Positions 27,413 to 36,982 are shown, counted from the stretch's first letter. The stretch: 64,000 bases of DNA from Burkholderia lata (GCF_902499335.1 NZ_CABVQK010000007.1:415278-479277); one strand, 5' to 3'. Numbers and translations are program-made. The notes: generated by a model from the sequence alone, not told the origin.

Positions 27413-27707
27413 ACCGGCGGCACGGGCCGGCCGGGGCGCAGGGCGGGCGGTTTAGCGCCGCTTCCCGCCGATGGCCGGCTTGGTAGACGCCCTAATCTTT
27501 ACGACGCCGCGAGAGCGTTGGACAATCGCTTCCAGTATCGCCGTGGAGCGTAGGCAAGTGATGATCGAGCGCGTGGGAGCGAGCACGCGGCGCGGGCCGC
27601 GCCGCAAACGTGATTAAATTCGCCCTTCATGCATGTATCCAGGTGAGCCCCGGGCCGCGTCAGTCAACATCGCGCGCATGCCGGGGCCGTCAACTTCGCG
27701 CTATCCG
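27413..27707 (+). promoter_or_regulatory. Gap upstream of the RpiR regulator gene
   Basis: About 295 bases without a supported gene. The sequence is GC-rich except for CTAATCTTTACG near 27490 and TGATTAAATTCG near 27610, which may hold the promoter of the regulator. I see no terminator hairpin with a T-run, so read-through from the iol operon is possible. Confidence 0.4.
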
Positions 27708-28592
27708 ATGAGTTCATCCGAGAAACCTCCCGCCACCGTCGAGCAGTTCCTGCAGCATCTGACGCAGGAGTACGACGGCCTCAGCAATCGCCTGAAGGTG
27801 ATTGCGCGCCACGTGGAAACGCATCGGGACCAGCTTGGCCTGGAAGGCATCCAGTCGCTCGCGGAAGCGTGCGGTGTCCAGCCGTCAGCCGTCGTGCGCT
27901 TCGCGAAGCATTTCGGCTTCTCCGGCTTCTCCGAGATGCAGCGGCTGTTCCGCGAAGGGATCGCGCAGCAGATCGCGCCGGGCCGCGCGTACAACCTGCG
28001 GCTGCGCGACGTGATCGAATCGGGCTCGTCGAGCCTGCAGCCCGAGCAGATCGCCGACGAATTCATCAAGGGCAGCATTGCGGGGATGCAGCAGCTGCGG
28101 CAGACGCTCGATTCGCAGGCGCTCGCGCAGGCCGTCGACCTGCTCGCCGACACGCAGGCGATCTGGATCGCCGGCTCGCGGCGCGCGTTTCCGATTGCCG
28201 TGTACCTCGACTATGCGCTGCAGCACACCGACAAGCGCATCGGGCTGTTCAGCGCGCTCGGCAGCATGCATCTCGGGCAGATCCGCTCGGTGCGCGAGGG
28301 CGACGTGATGATCGTCATCTCGTTCATGCCGTATGCGGAGGAAACCGTGCAGGTCGCGCAGCAGGCCGTGCAGCGCGGCGCGCGGCTGATCGCGATCACC
28401 GACAGCCGGATGAGCCCGCTGGCGCGGGAGGCCGAGGTGACGCTGATGGTGCAGGACAGCGCGACGTTCGGTTTCCGTGCGCTGACGGCCACGATGGGCC
28501 TCGCGCAGAGCCTGTTCGTCGCGCTCGCGTACCGGCTCGAACTGTCGTACCTGCCGACCGCCGACGGCGCGCACGGCACGCAGGCCGGCTGA
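27708..28592 (+). CDS. MurR/RpiR-family transcriptional regulator, probable iol regulator
   Basis: 294 residues from the ATG at 27708. The N-terminal RpiR helix-turn-helix domain (residues about 10-85) contains GIQSLAEACGVQPSAVVRFAKHFGFSGF; a SIS sugar-phosphate-binding domain follows (IWIAGSRRAFPIAVYLDYAL, then VISFMPYAEETVQVAQQA). It lies at the end of the rightward iol operon, so it most likely senses an inositol catabolite and controls both operons. Upstream in-frame starts at 27678 and 27633 cannot be excluded, as none has a Shine-Dalgarno box. Confidence 0.88.
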   Translation: MSSSEKPPATVEQFLQHLTQEYDGLSNRLKVIARHVETHRDQLGLEGIQSLAEACGVQPSAVVRFAKHFGFSGFSEMQRLFREGIAQQIAPGRAYNLRLRDVIESGSSSLQPEQIADEFIKGSIAGMQQLRQTLDSQALAQAVDLLADTQAIWIAGSRRAFPIAVYLDYALQHTDKRIGLFSALGSMHLGQIRSVREGDVMIVISFMPYAEETVQVAQQAVQRGARLIAITDSRMSPLAREAEVTLMVQDSATFGFRALTATMGLAQSLFVALAYRLELSYLPTADGAHGTQAG

Positions 28593-28651
28593 CGCATCCG
28601 GCCGGCGCACCGCCCGCTTAACTGATCGGCGGGCGGCGTGCCGTCGGGCGG

Positions 28652-30172
28652 TTACTTCGCGGTCGGCATCGCGAATTCGGCACCCTTGCCGATGCTCGAC
28701 GACCAGCGCTGCATCACCGACTTCTGGCGCGTGTAGAAGCGCACGCCTTCTTCGCCGTATGCATGCATGTCGCCGAACAGGCTCTTCTTCCAGCCGCCGA
28801 AGCCGTGCCATGCCATCGGCACCGGAATCGGCACGTTGATGCCGACCATGCCGACCTGGATGCGCCGCGCGAATTCGCGCGCGATGCCGCCGTCGCTCGT
28901 GAAGCACGACACGCCGTTGCCGAATTCATGCGCGTTGATCAGGTCGACCGCTTCGCCGAAATCCTTCACGCGCACGCAACCGAGCACGGGCCCGAAGATT
29001 TCTTCCTTGTAGATCCGCATGTCGGGCGTCACGTGGTCGAACAGCGTGCCGCCGGTGAAGAAGCCTGCCTCGCGGCCCGGCACGCGCAGCCCGCGGCCGT
29101 CGACCACCAGTTGCGCGCCTTCGTTCACGCCTTGCTCGATATAGCCTTCGATGCGCTTCAATGCATCGCCGGTGACGATCGGGCCCATCTCGACTTCCGG
29201 CGACATGCCGTCGCCGATCACCAGCTTGCGCGCGCGCTCGGCCACCAGCGGCACGATCTGGTCCGCGACGTCGCCCACCAGCACCGCGACGCTGATCGCC
29301 ATGCAGCGTTCGCCGGCCGAGCCGTACGCGGCGCCGATCAGCGCGTCGACGGCCTGCTCGAGGTTCGCATCGGGCATCACGACGAGGTGGTTCTTCGCGC
29401 CGCCGAGCGCCTGCACGCGCTTGCCCGATTGCACGGCGCGCTGCTGCACGTAGGCCGCGATCGGCGTGGAACCGACGAAGCTGACGGCCTGCACGTCCGG
29501 GTGGTCGAGCAGCGCGTCGACCGCGCCCTTGTCGCCCTGCACGACGTTGAACACGCCGGCCGGCAGCCCGGCCTGCGTGAGCAGGTCGGCGATGAACAAG
29601 GCCGCCGACGGGTCGCGCTCGCTCGGCTTCAGCACGAACGTGTTGCCCGTCGCGATCGCGACCGGGAACATCCAGCACGGCACCATGCACGGGAAGTTGA
29701 ACGGCGTGATGCCAGCGACGACGCCGAGCGGCTGGCGCATCGTCCAGTTGTCGATGCCGGTGCTGACCTGGTCGGTGAAGTCGCCCTTCAGCAGCTGCGG
29801 CACGCCGCATGCGAATTCGATGATGTCGATGCCGCGCGCGACTTCGCCCTGCGCGTCGGAAAACACCTTGCCGTGCTCGGCCGTGATGATCGCCGCGAGG
29901 GCGTCGCGGTGCTCGTTCATCAGTTGCAGGAAGCGGTGCAGCACGCGTGCGCGGCGGATCGGCGGCGTCGCGGCCCAGGCCGGGAACGCGGCATGGGCCG
30001 ATGCGACGGCCTGCTGCACTTCGCTGTCGTCGGCGAGCGCCACGCGGCGCACCGCGCGGCCGAGCGCGGGATTGAGAACGTCCTGGAAGCGGCCGCTGCG
30101 GCCGGCGACGGGCGCGCCGTCGACATAGTGGCCGACGTCGGCGTCGGAGGTGTACGCGGGAACCGGATTCAT
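28652..30172 (-). CDS. mmsA: CoA-acylating methylmalonate-semialdehyde dehydrogenase
   Basis: 506 residues, aldehyde dehydrogenase superfamily. Family marks are [50 protein letters not shown] and the nucleophile in [11 protein letters not shown]. It converts malonate or methylmalonate semialdehyde to acetyl- or propionyl-CoA, the last step of inositol (as IolA) and of valine degradation. An AGGAGA box supports the ATG at 30172. It converges with the RpiR gene and is divergent from a LysR gene, so its control may be separate from the main iol operons. Confidence 0.94.
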   Translation of the reverse strand: MNPVPAYTSDADVGHYVDGAPVAGRSGRFQDVLNPALGRAVRRVALADDSEVQQAVASAHAAFPAWAATPPIRRARVLHRFLQLMNEHRDALAAIITAEHGKVFSDAQGEVARGIDIIEFACGVPQLLKGDFTDQVSTGIDNWTMRQPLGVVAGITPFNFPCMVPCWMFPVAIATGNTFVLKPSERDPSAALFIADLLTQAGLPAGVFNVVQGDKGAVDALLDHPDVQAVSFVGSTPIAAYVQQRAVQSGKRVQALGGAKNHLVVMPDANLEQAVDALIGAAYGSAGERCMAISVAVLVGDVADQIVPLVAERARKLVIGDGMSPEVEMGPIVTGDALKRIEGYIEQGVNEGAQLVVDGRGLRVPGREAGFFTGGTLFDHVTPDMRIYKEEIFGPVLGCVRVKDFGEAVDLINAHEFGNGVSCFTSDGGIAREFARRIQVGMVGINVPIPVPMAWHGFGGWKKSLFGDMHAYGEEGVRFYTRQKSVMQRWSSSIGKGAEFAMPTAK

Positions 30173-30260
30173 CGTGTCTCCTGGGGATCGGGTGGGGTGG
30201 ACAGCACCAAGTCTAGGCAAACGCGCCGGGCGGGAGAAGGCCGCGCAGCTTGATTCACTG

Positions 30261-30274
30261 TTCAGAATTCTGAA
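30261..30274. promoter_or_regulatory. Perfect 14-bp palindrome TTCAGAATTCTGAA, putative LysR operator
   Basis: The dyad lies 10 bases before the LysR start at 30285, within the 112-base mmsA/LysR divergent gap. Its position would let a bound dimer block its own translation start region or control mmsA. Palindromy is read directly; the binding protein is inferred. Confidence 0.6.
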
Positions 30275-30284
30275 TAATCAATGG

Positions 30285-31220
30285 ATGAATCAGCAAAATG
30301 TCCAGGCGCTCTGGCCGCATATCCATTCGCTGACGGTGCTGGCCGCGGCGGGCAGTTTCACGGCCGCCGCGCAGCGGCTCGGCATCAGCAAGGCCGCGAT
30401 GAGCCAGCGCATCGCCGATCTCGAAAAGGCGGCCGGCGTGCCGCTCGTGCGTCGCACGACGCGCAGCGTGCGGCTCACCGATGCGGGCCAGACGCTCGTC
30501 GACAGCACGCGCGACGCGTTCGAGTCGATCGGGCAGCACTTCGCGCGCGTGAAGGACCTGGCCGGCGAGCCGCGCGGCCTGCTGCGCCTGACGGTGCCGG
30601 TCGCGCTCGGTCGCCAGCAGGTCGTGCCGCACCTGCCCGATTTCCTGCGGCAGCATCCGGGCGTGCAGATCGAGCTCGACCTGTCGGACCGGCTGCATTC
30701 GCTGACGCAGGAAGGTTTCGACCTCGCGATCCGCCATACGACCACCGCGCCGCAGACCCACGTCGCATGGAAGCTGTGCGACACGCGCTCGCTGCTCGTC
30801 GCGAGCCGCGACTACCTCGACGCGCGCGGCGCGCCGCGGCACCCGAGCGAGCTCGTCGAGCACAGCTGCCTGTGCTACCTGCGCGACAACGAGCCGGCCG
30901 CCTGGAGCTTCGAGCCGCATGGCCGGCGGCGTGAGCGTGTGAGCGTGCCGGTGCGCGGCAGCTTTGCGGCGAACAACAGCGAGGCGATGCGCGAAGCCGC
31001 GCTCGGCGGGCTCGGCATTGCGCTGCTGCCGGATTTCAGCGCGCAGCGCGATCTCGACGCCGGCCGGCTCGTCGCGCTGCTCGACGGCTGGCGGCCGTCG
31101 GGCGCGTTCGGCGACCACATTTTCGCGATCCGCCCGTACAGCCCGGTCGTGCCGAGCGCGGTGCGCGCGCTCGTGCGGCACCTGCGCGAACGGCTCGCGG
31201 GCGGCTTTTCGGGCACCTGA
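30285..31220 (+). CDS. LysR-family transcriptional regulator divergent from mmsA
   Basis: 311 residues from the ATG at 30285. Winged helix in residues about 10-65 (SLTVLAAAGSFTAAAQRLGISKAAMSQRIADLE), then a substrate-binding domain. It belongs to the subgroup with VRRTTRSVRLTDAGQ after the HTH (CrgA-like). The frame is open upstream to 30150, but that part overlaps the mmsA start and is not LysR-like. Likely control of mmsA and of itself through the palindrome at 30261. Confidence 0.92.
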   Translation: MNQQNVQALWPHIHSLTVLAAAGSFTAAAQRLGISKAAMSQRIADLEKAAGVPLVRRTTRSVRLTDAGQTLVDSTRDAFESIGQHFARVKDLAGEPRGLLRLTVPVALGRQQVVPHLPDFLRQHPGVQIELDLSDRLHSLTQEGFDLAIRHTTTAPQTHVAWKLCDTRSLLVASRDYLDARGAPRHPSELVEHSCLCYLRDNEPAAWSFEPHGRRRERVSVPVRGSFAANNSEAMREAALGGLGIALLPDFSAQRDLDAGRLVALLDGWRPSGAFGDHIFAIRPYSPVVPSAVRALVRHLRERLAGGFSGT

Positions 31221-31337
31221 GCCGGGTGTCCGCGGGCGCCGGGCCGCAGGCGGCCCGGGCAGGCACCGCGGCGCTGCGGTAAAATCCCGGCTTCTCTCCG
31301 CGCCTTGAATGGCGCGTCATTCGAAGGTCGACAGCCG

Positions 31338-31565
31338 ATGCAGATTCACAAGGAAGTGGACGCGCGCGGGCTCAATTGCCCGTTGCCGATCCTGCGTGCC
31401 AAGAAAGCGCTCGCCGATATGGAAAGCGGGCAGATCCTCAAGGTGCTCGCGACCGATCCGGGCTCGCAGCGCGATTTCGCCGCGTTCGCGAAGCAGACGG
31501 GCAACGAGATCGTCGAATCGACGACGCAGGACAAGACCTTCGTGTTCCTGATGCGCCGCCGCTGA
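31338..31565 (+). CDS. tusA: TusA/SirA-family sulfurtransferase
   Basis: 75 residues, full length for TusA. The sulfur-carrying cysteine is Cys14 in the family motif RGLNCPLPILRAKKAL. It relays persulfide sulfur for tRNA thiolation or molybdenum-cofactor synthesis. A TAAAAT at 31280-31285 is a plausible -10 box. The gene stands alone between the LysR gene and an unknown gene. Confidence 0.93.
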   Translation: MQIHKEVDARGLNCPLPILRAKKALADMESGQILKVLATDPGSQRDFAAFAKQTGNEIVESTTQDKTFVFLMRRR

Positions 31566-31609
31566 CGGCCCGCATCACGGTGCCGGCACCGCCTGGCGCC
31601 GGCCGGCTG

Positions 31610-31637
31610 CACCTCGCCGGCCACACCTCGCCGGCCC
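31610..31637. repeat. Tandem direct repeat, two 14-bp units
   Basis: CACCTCGCCGGCCA followed directly by CACCTCGCCGGCCC (13 of 14 identical), just after tusA and before a TATACT box at 31682. A replication-slippage product is enough to explain it. Confidence 0.7.
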
Positions 31638-31793
31638 CGTCTCTCTGACAATTCTTAAACCTCGCTTCGTGATCGGCTGCGTATACTGACCCGGCCGGTC
31701 GTCCGCTCCCAGCGGATGCGCCGGCCACGGTACGTCATATGGCGGGCACGGGGGCCATGCCTGACGCTACCGTCGTACAAACGGGGAGAGGAC

Positions 31794-32216
31794 ATGTCCT
31801 TTAGACCAGGGACCCTTCGAAGTCCGTCCGGAGCGCAACGCAGCGTATCGGGGCTGAGCCGTATCGAGCTCGACCCGCAACAGGATCGCCACGCGCGTGC
31901 CGCGCTGGAGGCCTACGCGGATTCGGCCGCGGCCGAGATGCCGTGGCTGGCCGAGTGGCTAGACGAACGGCTGCGCGATGCCGCGCAGGACGACGGCTCG
32001 GGCCTGACCTACTGCGGCGCGACGATCGAGCGCGTGTTCGACCTGGCGCAGGCGTGGGCGGCGAGCCAGCCGGATTACGCGGCCACCGCGTGGGAGCGCG
32101 TGCGCGGCCAGCTGCAGCGGATGCTTGTACAACCGGTGCGTCCGGAACCGCCGTCGCCGCGCATGCCGGCCGACGAGGTGGCCGAGCCGGTGGCGGGTAT
32201 CGCGGGCGTCGACTAG
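31794..32216 (+). CDS. Hypothetical protein, 140 residues
   Basis: I do not recognise a family. It starts MSFRPGTLRSPSGAQRSVSG after a GGGGAGAG ribosome-binding site, which favours 31794 over earlier in-frame starts. Residues about 25-105 are predicted mainly helical, acidic and rich in Trp (EMPWLAEWLDERL, LAQAWAASQ, AATAWERVRGQLQRML), with a Pro-rich tail. No signal peptide, membrane segment or cysteine pair. Codon use matches its neighbours, so it is probably a real, native gene. Confidence 0.7.
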   Translation: MSFRPGTLRSPSGAQRSVSGLSRIELDPQQDRHARAALEAYADSAAAEMPWLAEWLDERLRDAAQDDGSGLTYCGATIERVFDLAQAWAASQPDYAATAWERVRGQLQRMLVQPVRPEPPSPRMPADEVAEPVAGIAGVD

Positions 32217-32484
32217 GCGTTCGGTTGCGTGGCAGGAAGGATTATTCGAAGAAAAGACGGTAGTCCGCGCAATTTATTGGCGAATTTCATACTACTATGA
32301 TGAAATCGCCGGTTCGTCCGTGCCCCGTTTTTGAGATATTAAGCCGGGGTCGCCGGTTTGCGCAGGAGGCGCGAGCGGCGAACGACGGCTCGCCGGCCGG
32401 TATCCGGACGCCGCGCGCGTGTTGCGCGGCAGGGTGAGGGCGGGGAGCTGAACTGGACGAATCGATTTCGATTTGCGGGGTGCT
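32217..32484 (+). promoter_or_regulatory. AT-rich control region before the response-regulator operon
   Basis: 268 bases without a gene. Bases 32230-32345 are much richer in A+T than the surroundings. GGCGAATTTCAT (32279-32290) is mirrored by ATGAAATCGCC (32300-32310), a dyad with a one-base difference. A clear -35/-10 pair is not evident. The region is the only candidate for the promoter of the 32485-36945 operon. Confidence 0.5.
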
Positions 32485-33189
32485 ATGAGAATTGCTGTAC
32501 TGGATGACGATCCGGCCCAGACGGATTTCGTCAGTCAAACGCTGACGGCCGTTGGCCATACGTGCTATGCGTTCAAGGAAGGCAAGGCCCTGAAGAAGCG
32601 TCTGCAGCGCGAGACGTTCGATCTGCTGGTGCTCGACTGGAACGTGCCCGACATGTCCGGCGAGGAAGTGCTGAAGTGGGTGCGTGCCAATCAGACCGAG
32701 CACAGCCTGCCGATCATCTTCATGACGAGCCGCGACGACGAGGCAGGGATCACGCAGATCCTCAACGCCGGTGCCGACGATTACGTGGTCAAGCCCGTGT
32801 CGGGCCCGATCCTGCGCGCGCGCATCGGCTCGCTGCTGCGCCGCGCGTATCCGGTCAACGCCGAGGCCACCGTTCGCGAATTCGATCAGTTCCGTTTCGA
32901 CGTGAACCTGAAGCAGGCCTACGTCGGCGACAAGGCCGTGAGCCTCACGCAGAAGGAATTCGAGCTCGCGCTGCTGCTGTTCCAGCACCTCGACCGGCCG
33001 CTGTCGCGCGCGCACATTCTCGATCTCGTGTGGAAGCAGGCGACCGACATCCCGTCGCGCACGATGGATACGCACATCTCGATGCTGCGCACCAAGCTCG
33101 GCCTGCGGCCCGAAAACGGCTATCGCCTCGCGCCGATCTACGGCTACGGCTACCGGCTCGAGCGGGTCGGCCAGGGAGAACCGGAGTGA
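32485..33189 (+). CDS. OmpR/PhoB-family response regulator
   Basis: 234 residues. Receiver domain (1-115): acidic pocket Asp7-Asp9 (LDDD), phospho-acceptor Asp51 (LLVLDWNVPDM), Thr81/Ser82, and Lys103 (VVKPV). A winged-helix Trans_reg_C domain covers about 135-230 (LTQKEFELALLLFQ, RTMDTHISMLRTKLG, YGYGYRLE). Its stop overlaps the GTG of the FecR/LysM gene, and the CHASE2 kinase two genes on is its probable partner. Confidence 0.94.
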   Translation: MRIAVLDDDPAQTDFVSQTLTAVGHTCYAFKEGKALKKRLQRETFDLLVLDWNVPDMSGEEVLKWVRANQTEHSLPIIFMTSRDDEAGITQILNAGADDYVVKPVSGPILRARIGSLLRRAYPVNAEATVREFDQFRFDVNLKQAYVGDKAVSLTQKEFELALLLFQHLDRPLSRAHILDLVWKQATDIPSRTMDTHISMLRTKLGLRPENGYRLAPIYGYGYRLERVGQGEPE

Positions 33190-34547
33190 CCACGGGAATC
33201 ACGCGGCGCACGGCGAACCTGCGCACGGCGGCGCTGCGCGTGTCCTGCGCGGTTGCGTTGGCGTTCGCCGCGCAGCATGCGGCCGCGCAGCCGCCCGCTG
33301 CCGCGGGCAAGATGGTCGTCTACCGCACGCAGGCGGGCGACACGCTGTACGACGTCGCCGCGCGCTACCTGCAGGGCGCGGACGACTGGCAACTGCTTCA
33401 GCAGATCAACGGCGTGCCCGCACCGAAGCACCTGCAGCCCGGCATCGCGCTGAAGCTGCCGGTCGCGCGTCTGCGCAAGGAAAAGCTGACCGCGCGCGTC
33501 ATCGCGGTGCAGGGTACGGCCGAACGCGCGTCCGGCGACGCGTACTCGCCGCTCGCGAACGATGCGACGCTCGCCGAGGGCGATCGCGTGCGCACGGGGC
33601 CGAACGGCTTCGTGACGCTCGAGCTCGCCGACGGCACGCACATGAGCCTGCCGCCCGACAGCCAGCTCGACCTGAAGGCGCTGCGCCGCACGGTGCTGAC
33701 CGGCACGCTCGATCGTGAGTTCGAGCTCACGCGCGGCTCGGTCGACAGCGAGGTCACTCATCTGAAGAAACGCGACGACCGCTTCCAGATCCGTTCGCCG
33801 TCGGTCGTGGCCGGCGTGCGCGGCACGCACTTCCGCGTGAATTACGACGCGGGCGGCAATGCGTCGACGCGTGTCGAGGTGCTCGACGGCACCGTCGGCG
33901 TCGCGGGCGGCCAGAAGCCGGCCGACCCGACGCTCGTGCATGCGAATTTCGGCAGCGTCGCGACCGCCTCCGGCGCGGTCGGCGCGCCCGTCGAGCTGCT
34001 GCCCGCACCGGCGCTCGCGCATCCCGACAAGGTGCAGGACGAGCCCGACGTCGCATTCGACGTCGCGCCGCTCGCGCAGGCACAGGCATACCGCGTGCAG
34101 CTCGCGCACGACGCCGGGCTGCTCGACCTGTTCCGCGAAACGCGCACCGATTCGCCGCGCGCAGTCTTCCGCGACGTGCCGAACGGGAACTACTTCGTGC
34201 GGGTCGCCGCGATCGATGCGAATGGCCTCGAGGGCCGGCCGCGCACGTACGCGTTCGAACGCCGCGTGATGGGGCTCGACGCGAGCGCGTCGCCGGGTGC
34301 CGGCGGCTACGAGTTCCGCTGGTCGCCGAACGGTTCGGGCAAGGATGCGCGCTACCGGTTCGTGCTGTCGCGCTCGAAGGACCTGAGCGCACCGGTCGTC
34401 GACCAGGTCGGCCTGCATGCGCGTCAGATCACCGTCGCGCACCTGCCGCCGGGCGACTATTTCTGGGCCGTGACCGTCGAGGAGTTCGAAGGCGGCAAGT
34501 TCTACGAGAAGACCAGTCCGGTCAGCGCGTTCACGCTGTCGCGCTGA
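33186..34547 (+). CDS. Secreted LysM and FecR-domain protein
   Basis: 453 residues from a GTG overlapping the regulator's stop. An N-terminal signal peptide ends near AAAQ (about residue 35). A LysM-like segment follows (VVYRTQAGDTLYDVAARYLQGADDW, about 43-95), then a FecR domain (about 105-215: LAEGDRVRTGPNGFVTLELADG, and the end motif VVAGVRGTHFRVN). Residues about 260-450 look like repeated fibronectin-type or beta-sandwich segments. It is probably periplasmic, perhaps peptidoglycan-bound. There is no sigma factor gene nearby, so this is not a FecI/FecR pair; it may instead modulate the adjoining CHASE2 kinase (inference). Confidence 0.88.
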   Translation: MTTGITRRTANLRTAALRVSCAVALAFAAQHAAAQPPAAAGKMVVYRTQAGDTLYDVAARYLQGADDWQLLQQINGVPAPKHLQPGIALKLPVARLRKEKLTARVIAVQGTAERASGDAYSPLANDATLAEGDRVRTGPNGFVTLELADGTHMSLPPDSQLDLKALRRTVLTGTLDREFELTRGSVDSEVTHLKKRDDRFQIRSPSVVAGVRGTHFRVNYDAGGNASTRVEVLDGTVGVAGGQKPADPTLVHANFGSVATASGAVGAPVELLPAPALAHPDKVQDEPDVAFDVAPLAQAQAYRVQLAHDAGLLDLFRETRTDSPRAVFRDVPNGNYFVRVAAIDANGLEGRPRTYAFERRVMGLDASASPGAGGYEFRWSPNGSGKDARYRFVLSRSKDLSAPVVDQVGLHARQITVAHLPPGDYFWAVTVEEFEGGKFYEKTSPVSAFTLSR

Positions 34548-34557
34548 TCCGCGGCGC

Positions 34558-36945
34558 ATGAAACCCGACTCCGTTTCCCCGCGGCGGCGCCTCGGCCGCC
34601 GCTTCCTGATCGAATGGATCGCGATCGGCTGCCTCGGGATCGCGGTGATCCTCGCGTGCGCGCTCGGCCGCCTGTCGTCGAGCGTCGACGGCCTGATCTA
34701 CGACCGGCTGCTGATGCTGCGCAGCCTGCCGCTGTCGCCCGACGTGGTCGTCGTCGACATCGACAACCAGAGCGTATCCGCGCTCGGCCGCTGGCCGTGG
34801 TCGCGCGACGAGCATGCGCGGCTGCTCGACACGCTGGCGCGCGCGCAACCGGCCGCCGTCGTCTACGACGTGCTGTTTACCGAACCGTCGCCGGAAGATC
34901 GCGCGTTCGCGGACGCGATGAGCCGCGTACCGACCTTCCTGCCCGTGCTGCTGAGCCCCGAGCAGGCCGACGGCACGCGCGCGGTCGATCCGCCGGTGGC
35001 TGCGCTCGCGGCGCGTGCGGTCGGGCTCGGCCACATCAACCTCGAAGTCGACCGCGACGGCATCGTACGCAGCGTGGCGCTGTACGAAAGCGACGGGCGC
35101 GTGCGCTGGCCGCAGCTGATGGTGCCCGTGTATCGCGCGATCCAGGGCGGCCGGCTCCATCCGGTCGGCGGCGCGCCCGGCGCGCATGCTCACGACCTGT
35201 CGCGCGACGCGGCCGGCGAGGGCCGCTACCTGATCCCGTTCAGTCGCAACACGCCCGCGTATCCGACGCTTTCGTTCGACGACGTGCTCGAAGGGCGTGT
35301 GAAGCCCGACGCGCTGCGCGGCAAGATCGTCGTCGTCGGCGTGACGGCGTCGGGGTTGTACGACCGCTTCGCGACACCCGTGTCCGGCGAGTTCGGGCCG
35401 CTCGCCGGCGTGTATATCCATGCCAACGTGCTCGACATGCTGGCGACCGGCAGCGCGATCTCGCCCGCGTCGCGCGCCGGGCTGTTCATCGCGTCGCTGC
35501 TGCCGCTCGCCGTGCTGCTGGGCGGCTTCCTGATGCTGTCGCCGTGGCGCGCGCTGCTGCTGACGCTGAGCCTTGCCGTGCTCGCCGTCGTCGCGAGCCT
35601 GGTGCTGCTGTTCGAAGCGCGCATCTGGCTGTCACCGGCGCCCGCGATCTTCGGACTGGTCGCCGTCTACCCGATCTGGAACTGGCGGCGCCTGGAAATG
35701 ACGATGTCGTACCTGCGCCGCGAGCTGCAGCGGCTTGCCGACGAGCCGCACCTGCTGCCCGAGGCGCCGCGCACGCGCAGCGTCGGCGGCGACGTGCTGG
35801 AGCGGCAGATGGCGCTGATGGCGCAAGCCGCGCAGCGCGTGCAGGACATGAAGCGTTTCGTGTGGGACAGCCTCGACAGCATGCCCGAGCCGATCTTCGT
35901 GACCGACCTGGCCGGCACCGTGCTGATCGCGAACCATGCGGCCAAGCGCTACGGGTCGCGCCTGTCGCTGCCGCTGCCGGAAGGGCGGCCGCTGCGCATC
36001 GCGCTCGGCGAGCTGACCTTCATGAAGACCGTCGACGGCAATGCCGAACACGACGTGGCGATCCGCGAGCACTGGCCGGCCGCGCTCGACCCGACGCTCG
36101 AGGCCGAACATGACGCGATGGCGCGCGGCATCGAGGTGCGCGATCGCGACGGGCTCGACCATCTGCTACGCTACGCGGCCTGCACGAACGCGCAGGGCCG
36201 CGTGACGGGCTGGATCGCCGGCCTCGTCGACGTGACCGAGCTGCACGCGGCCGAGCGGCAGCGCGAGGAAGCGCTGCACCTGCTGTCGCACGACATGCGC
36301 TCGCCGCAGTCGTCGATTCTCGCGCTCGTCGAGATCGAGCGCGACCGCGCCGAGACCGACGCGATGCGCGGGCTGCTGGCGCGGATCGAGCGCTACGCGC
36401 ACCGCGCGCTGTCGCTGGCCGACGAGTTCGTGCAGCTGGCGCGCGCGGAGTCGCAGGTGTACCAGCTCGAGGTGACGAGCCTCGTCGACGTGCTGATCGA
36501 TGCGAGCGACGAGGTGTGGCCACAGGCGCAGGCGAAGCACATTCGCGTCGACACCGACGTCGGCACCGACATGTGCTGGGTGCGCGCGGACCGTTCGCTG
36601 ATCACGCGCGCGTTCGTGAACCTGTTGAACAATGCAGTCAAATACAGTCCGTCCGATACCGTGATCACGTGTACGCTGGCGGTCGAGCACGCGTCGAAAC
36701 GGATGTTCTGTACGATTCGCGATCAGGGATACGGCATTGCGCCGGAACATCAGCGGCATCTGTTCGAGCGTTTCAAGCGGTTCCATGCCGGCGAGCGGCC
36801 CGAAATCTCGGGTTCCGGGCTCGGCATGGCATTCGTGAAGACGGTCGTCACGCGCCATGGGGGCAGCGTGTCGGTCGACAGCGAGGTGGGTGTCGGCACC
36901 GCGGTGACGGTGTCGCTACCCGCGATCGACGAGCCGTCCGCCTGA
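34558..36945 (+). CDS. CHASE2-domain sensor histidine kinase
   Basis: 795 residues. N-terminal membrane segment at about 18-40, an extracytoplasmic CHASE2 domain (about 40-290: DRLLMLRSLPLSPDVVVVDID, RWPWSRDEHARLLD), three more membrane segments (about 305-375), and a PAS-like segment (about 440-560). HisKA carries phospho-acceptor His578 (LLSHDMRSPQS). HATPase has an N box LLNNAVKYSP, G1 DQGYGIAP and G2 GSGLGMAF. It should phosphorylate the regulator at 32485. It lies 10 bases after the FecR/LysM gene. Signal unknown. Confidence 0.94.
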   Translation: MKPDSVSPRRRLGRRFLIEWIAIGCLGIAVILACALGRLSSSVDGLIYDRLLMLRSLPLSPDVVVVDIDNQSVSALGRWPWSRDEHARLLDTLARAQPAAVVYDVLFTEPSPEDRAFADAMSRVPTFLPVLLSPEQADGTRAVDPPVAALAARAVGLGHINLEVDRDGIVRSVALYESDGRVRWPQLMVPVYRAIQGGRLHPVGGAPGAHAHDLSRDAAGEGRYLIPFSRNTPAYPTLSFDDVLEGRVKPDALRGKIVVVGVTASGLYDRFATPVSGEFGPLAGVYIHANVLDMLATGSAISPASRAGLFIASLLPLAVLLGGFLMLSPWRALLLTLSLAVLAVVASLVLLFEARIWLSPAPAIFGLVAVYPIWNWRRLEMTMSYLRRELQRLADEPHLLPEAPRTRSVGGDVLERQMALMAQAAQRVQDMKRFVWDSLDSMPEPIFVTDLAGTVLIANHAAKRYGSRLSLPLPEGRPLRIALGELTFMKTVDGNAEHDVAIREHWPAALDPTLEAEHDAMARGIEVRDRDGLDHLLRYAACTNAQGRVTGWIAGLVDVTELHAAERQREEALHLLSHDMRSPQSSILALVEIERDRAETDAMRGLLARIERYAHRALSLADEFVQLARAESQVYQLEVTSLVDVLIDASDEVWPQAQAKHIRVDTDVGTDMCWVRADRSLITRAFVNLLNNAVKYSPSDTVITCTLAVEHASKRMFCTIRDQGYGIAPEHQRHLFERFKRFHAGERPEISGSGLGMAFVKTVVTRHGGSVSVDSEVGVGTAVTVSLPAIDEPSA

Positions 36946-36982
36946 CAGGGCCGGGCACGACGGCAGGCATTTGGGGAAAGCC

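Noticed and set aside
28604..28640. Terminator between the RpiR gene and mmsA
   Set aside because: Complementary GC-rich arms exist but the stem is imperfect and no T-run follows on either strand.
31610..31637. Start of a CRISPR array
   Set aside because: Only two adjacent 14-bp units with no spacers and no cas genes.
33186..34547. FecI/FecR iron-signalling pair
   Set aside because: No ECF sigma factor or TonB receptor gene lies nearby, and the protein is secreted rather than a membrane-spanning anti-sigma factor.
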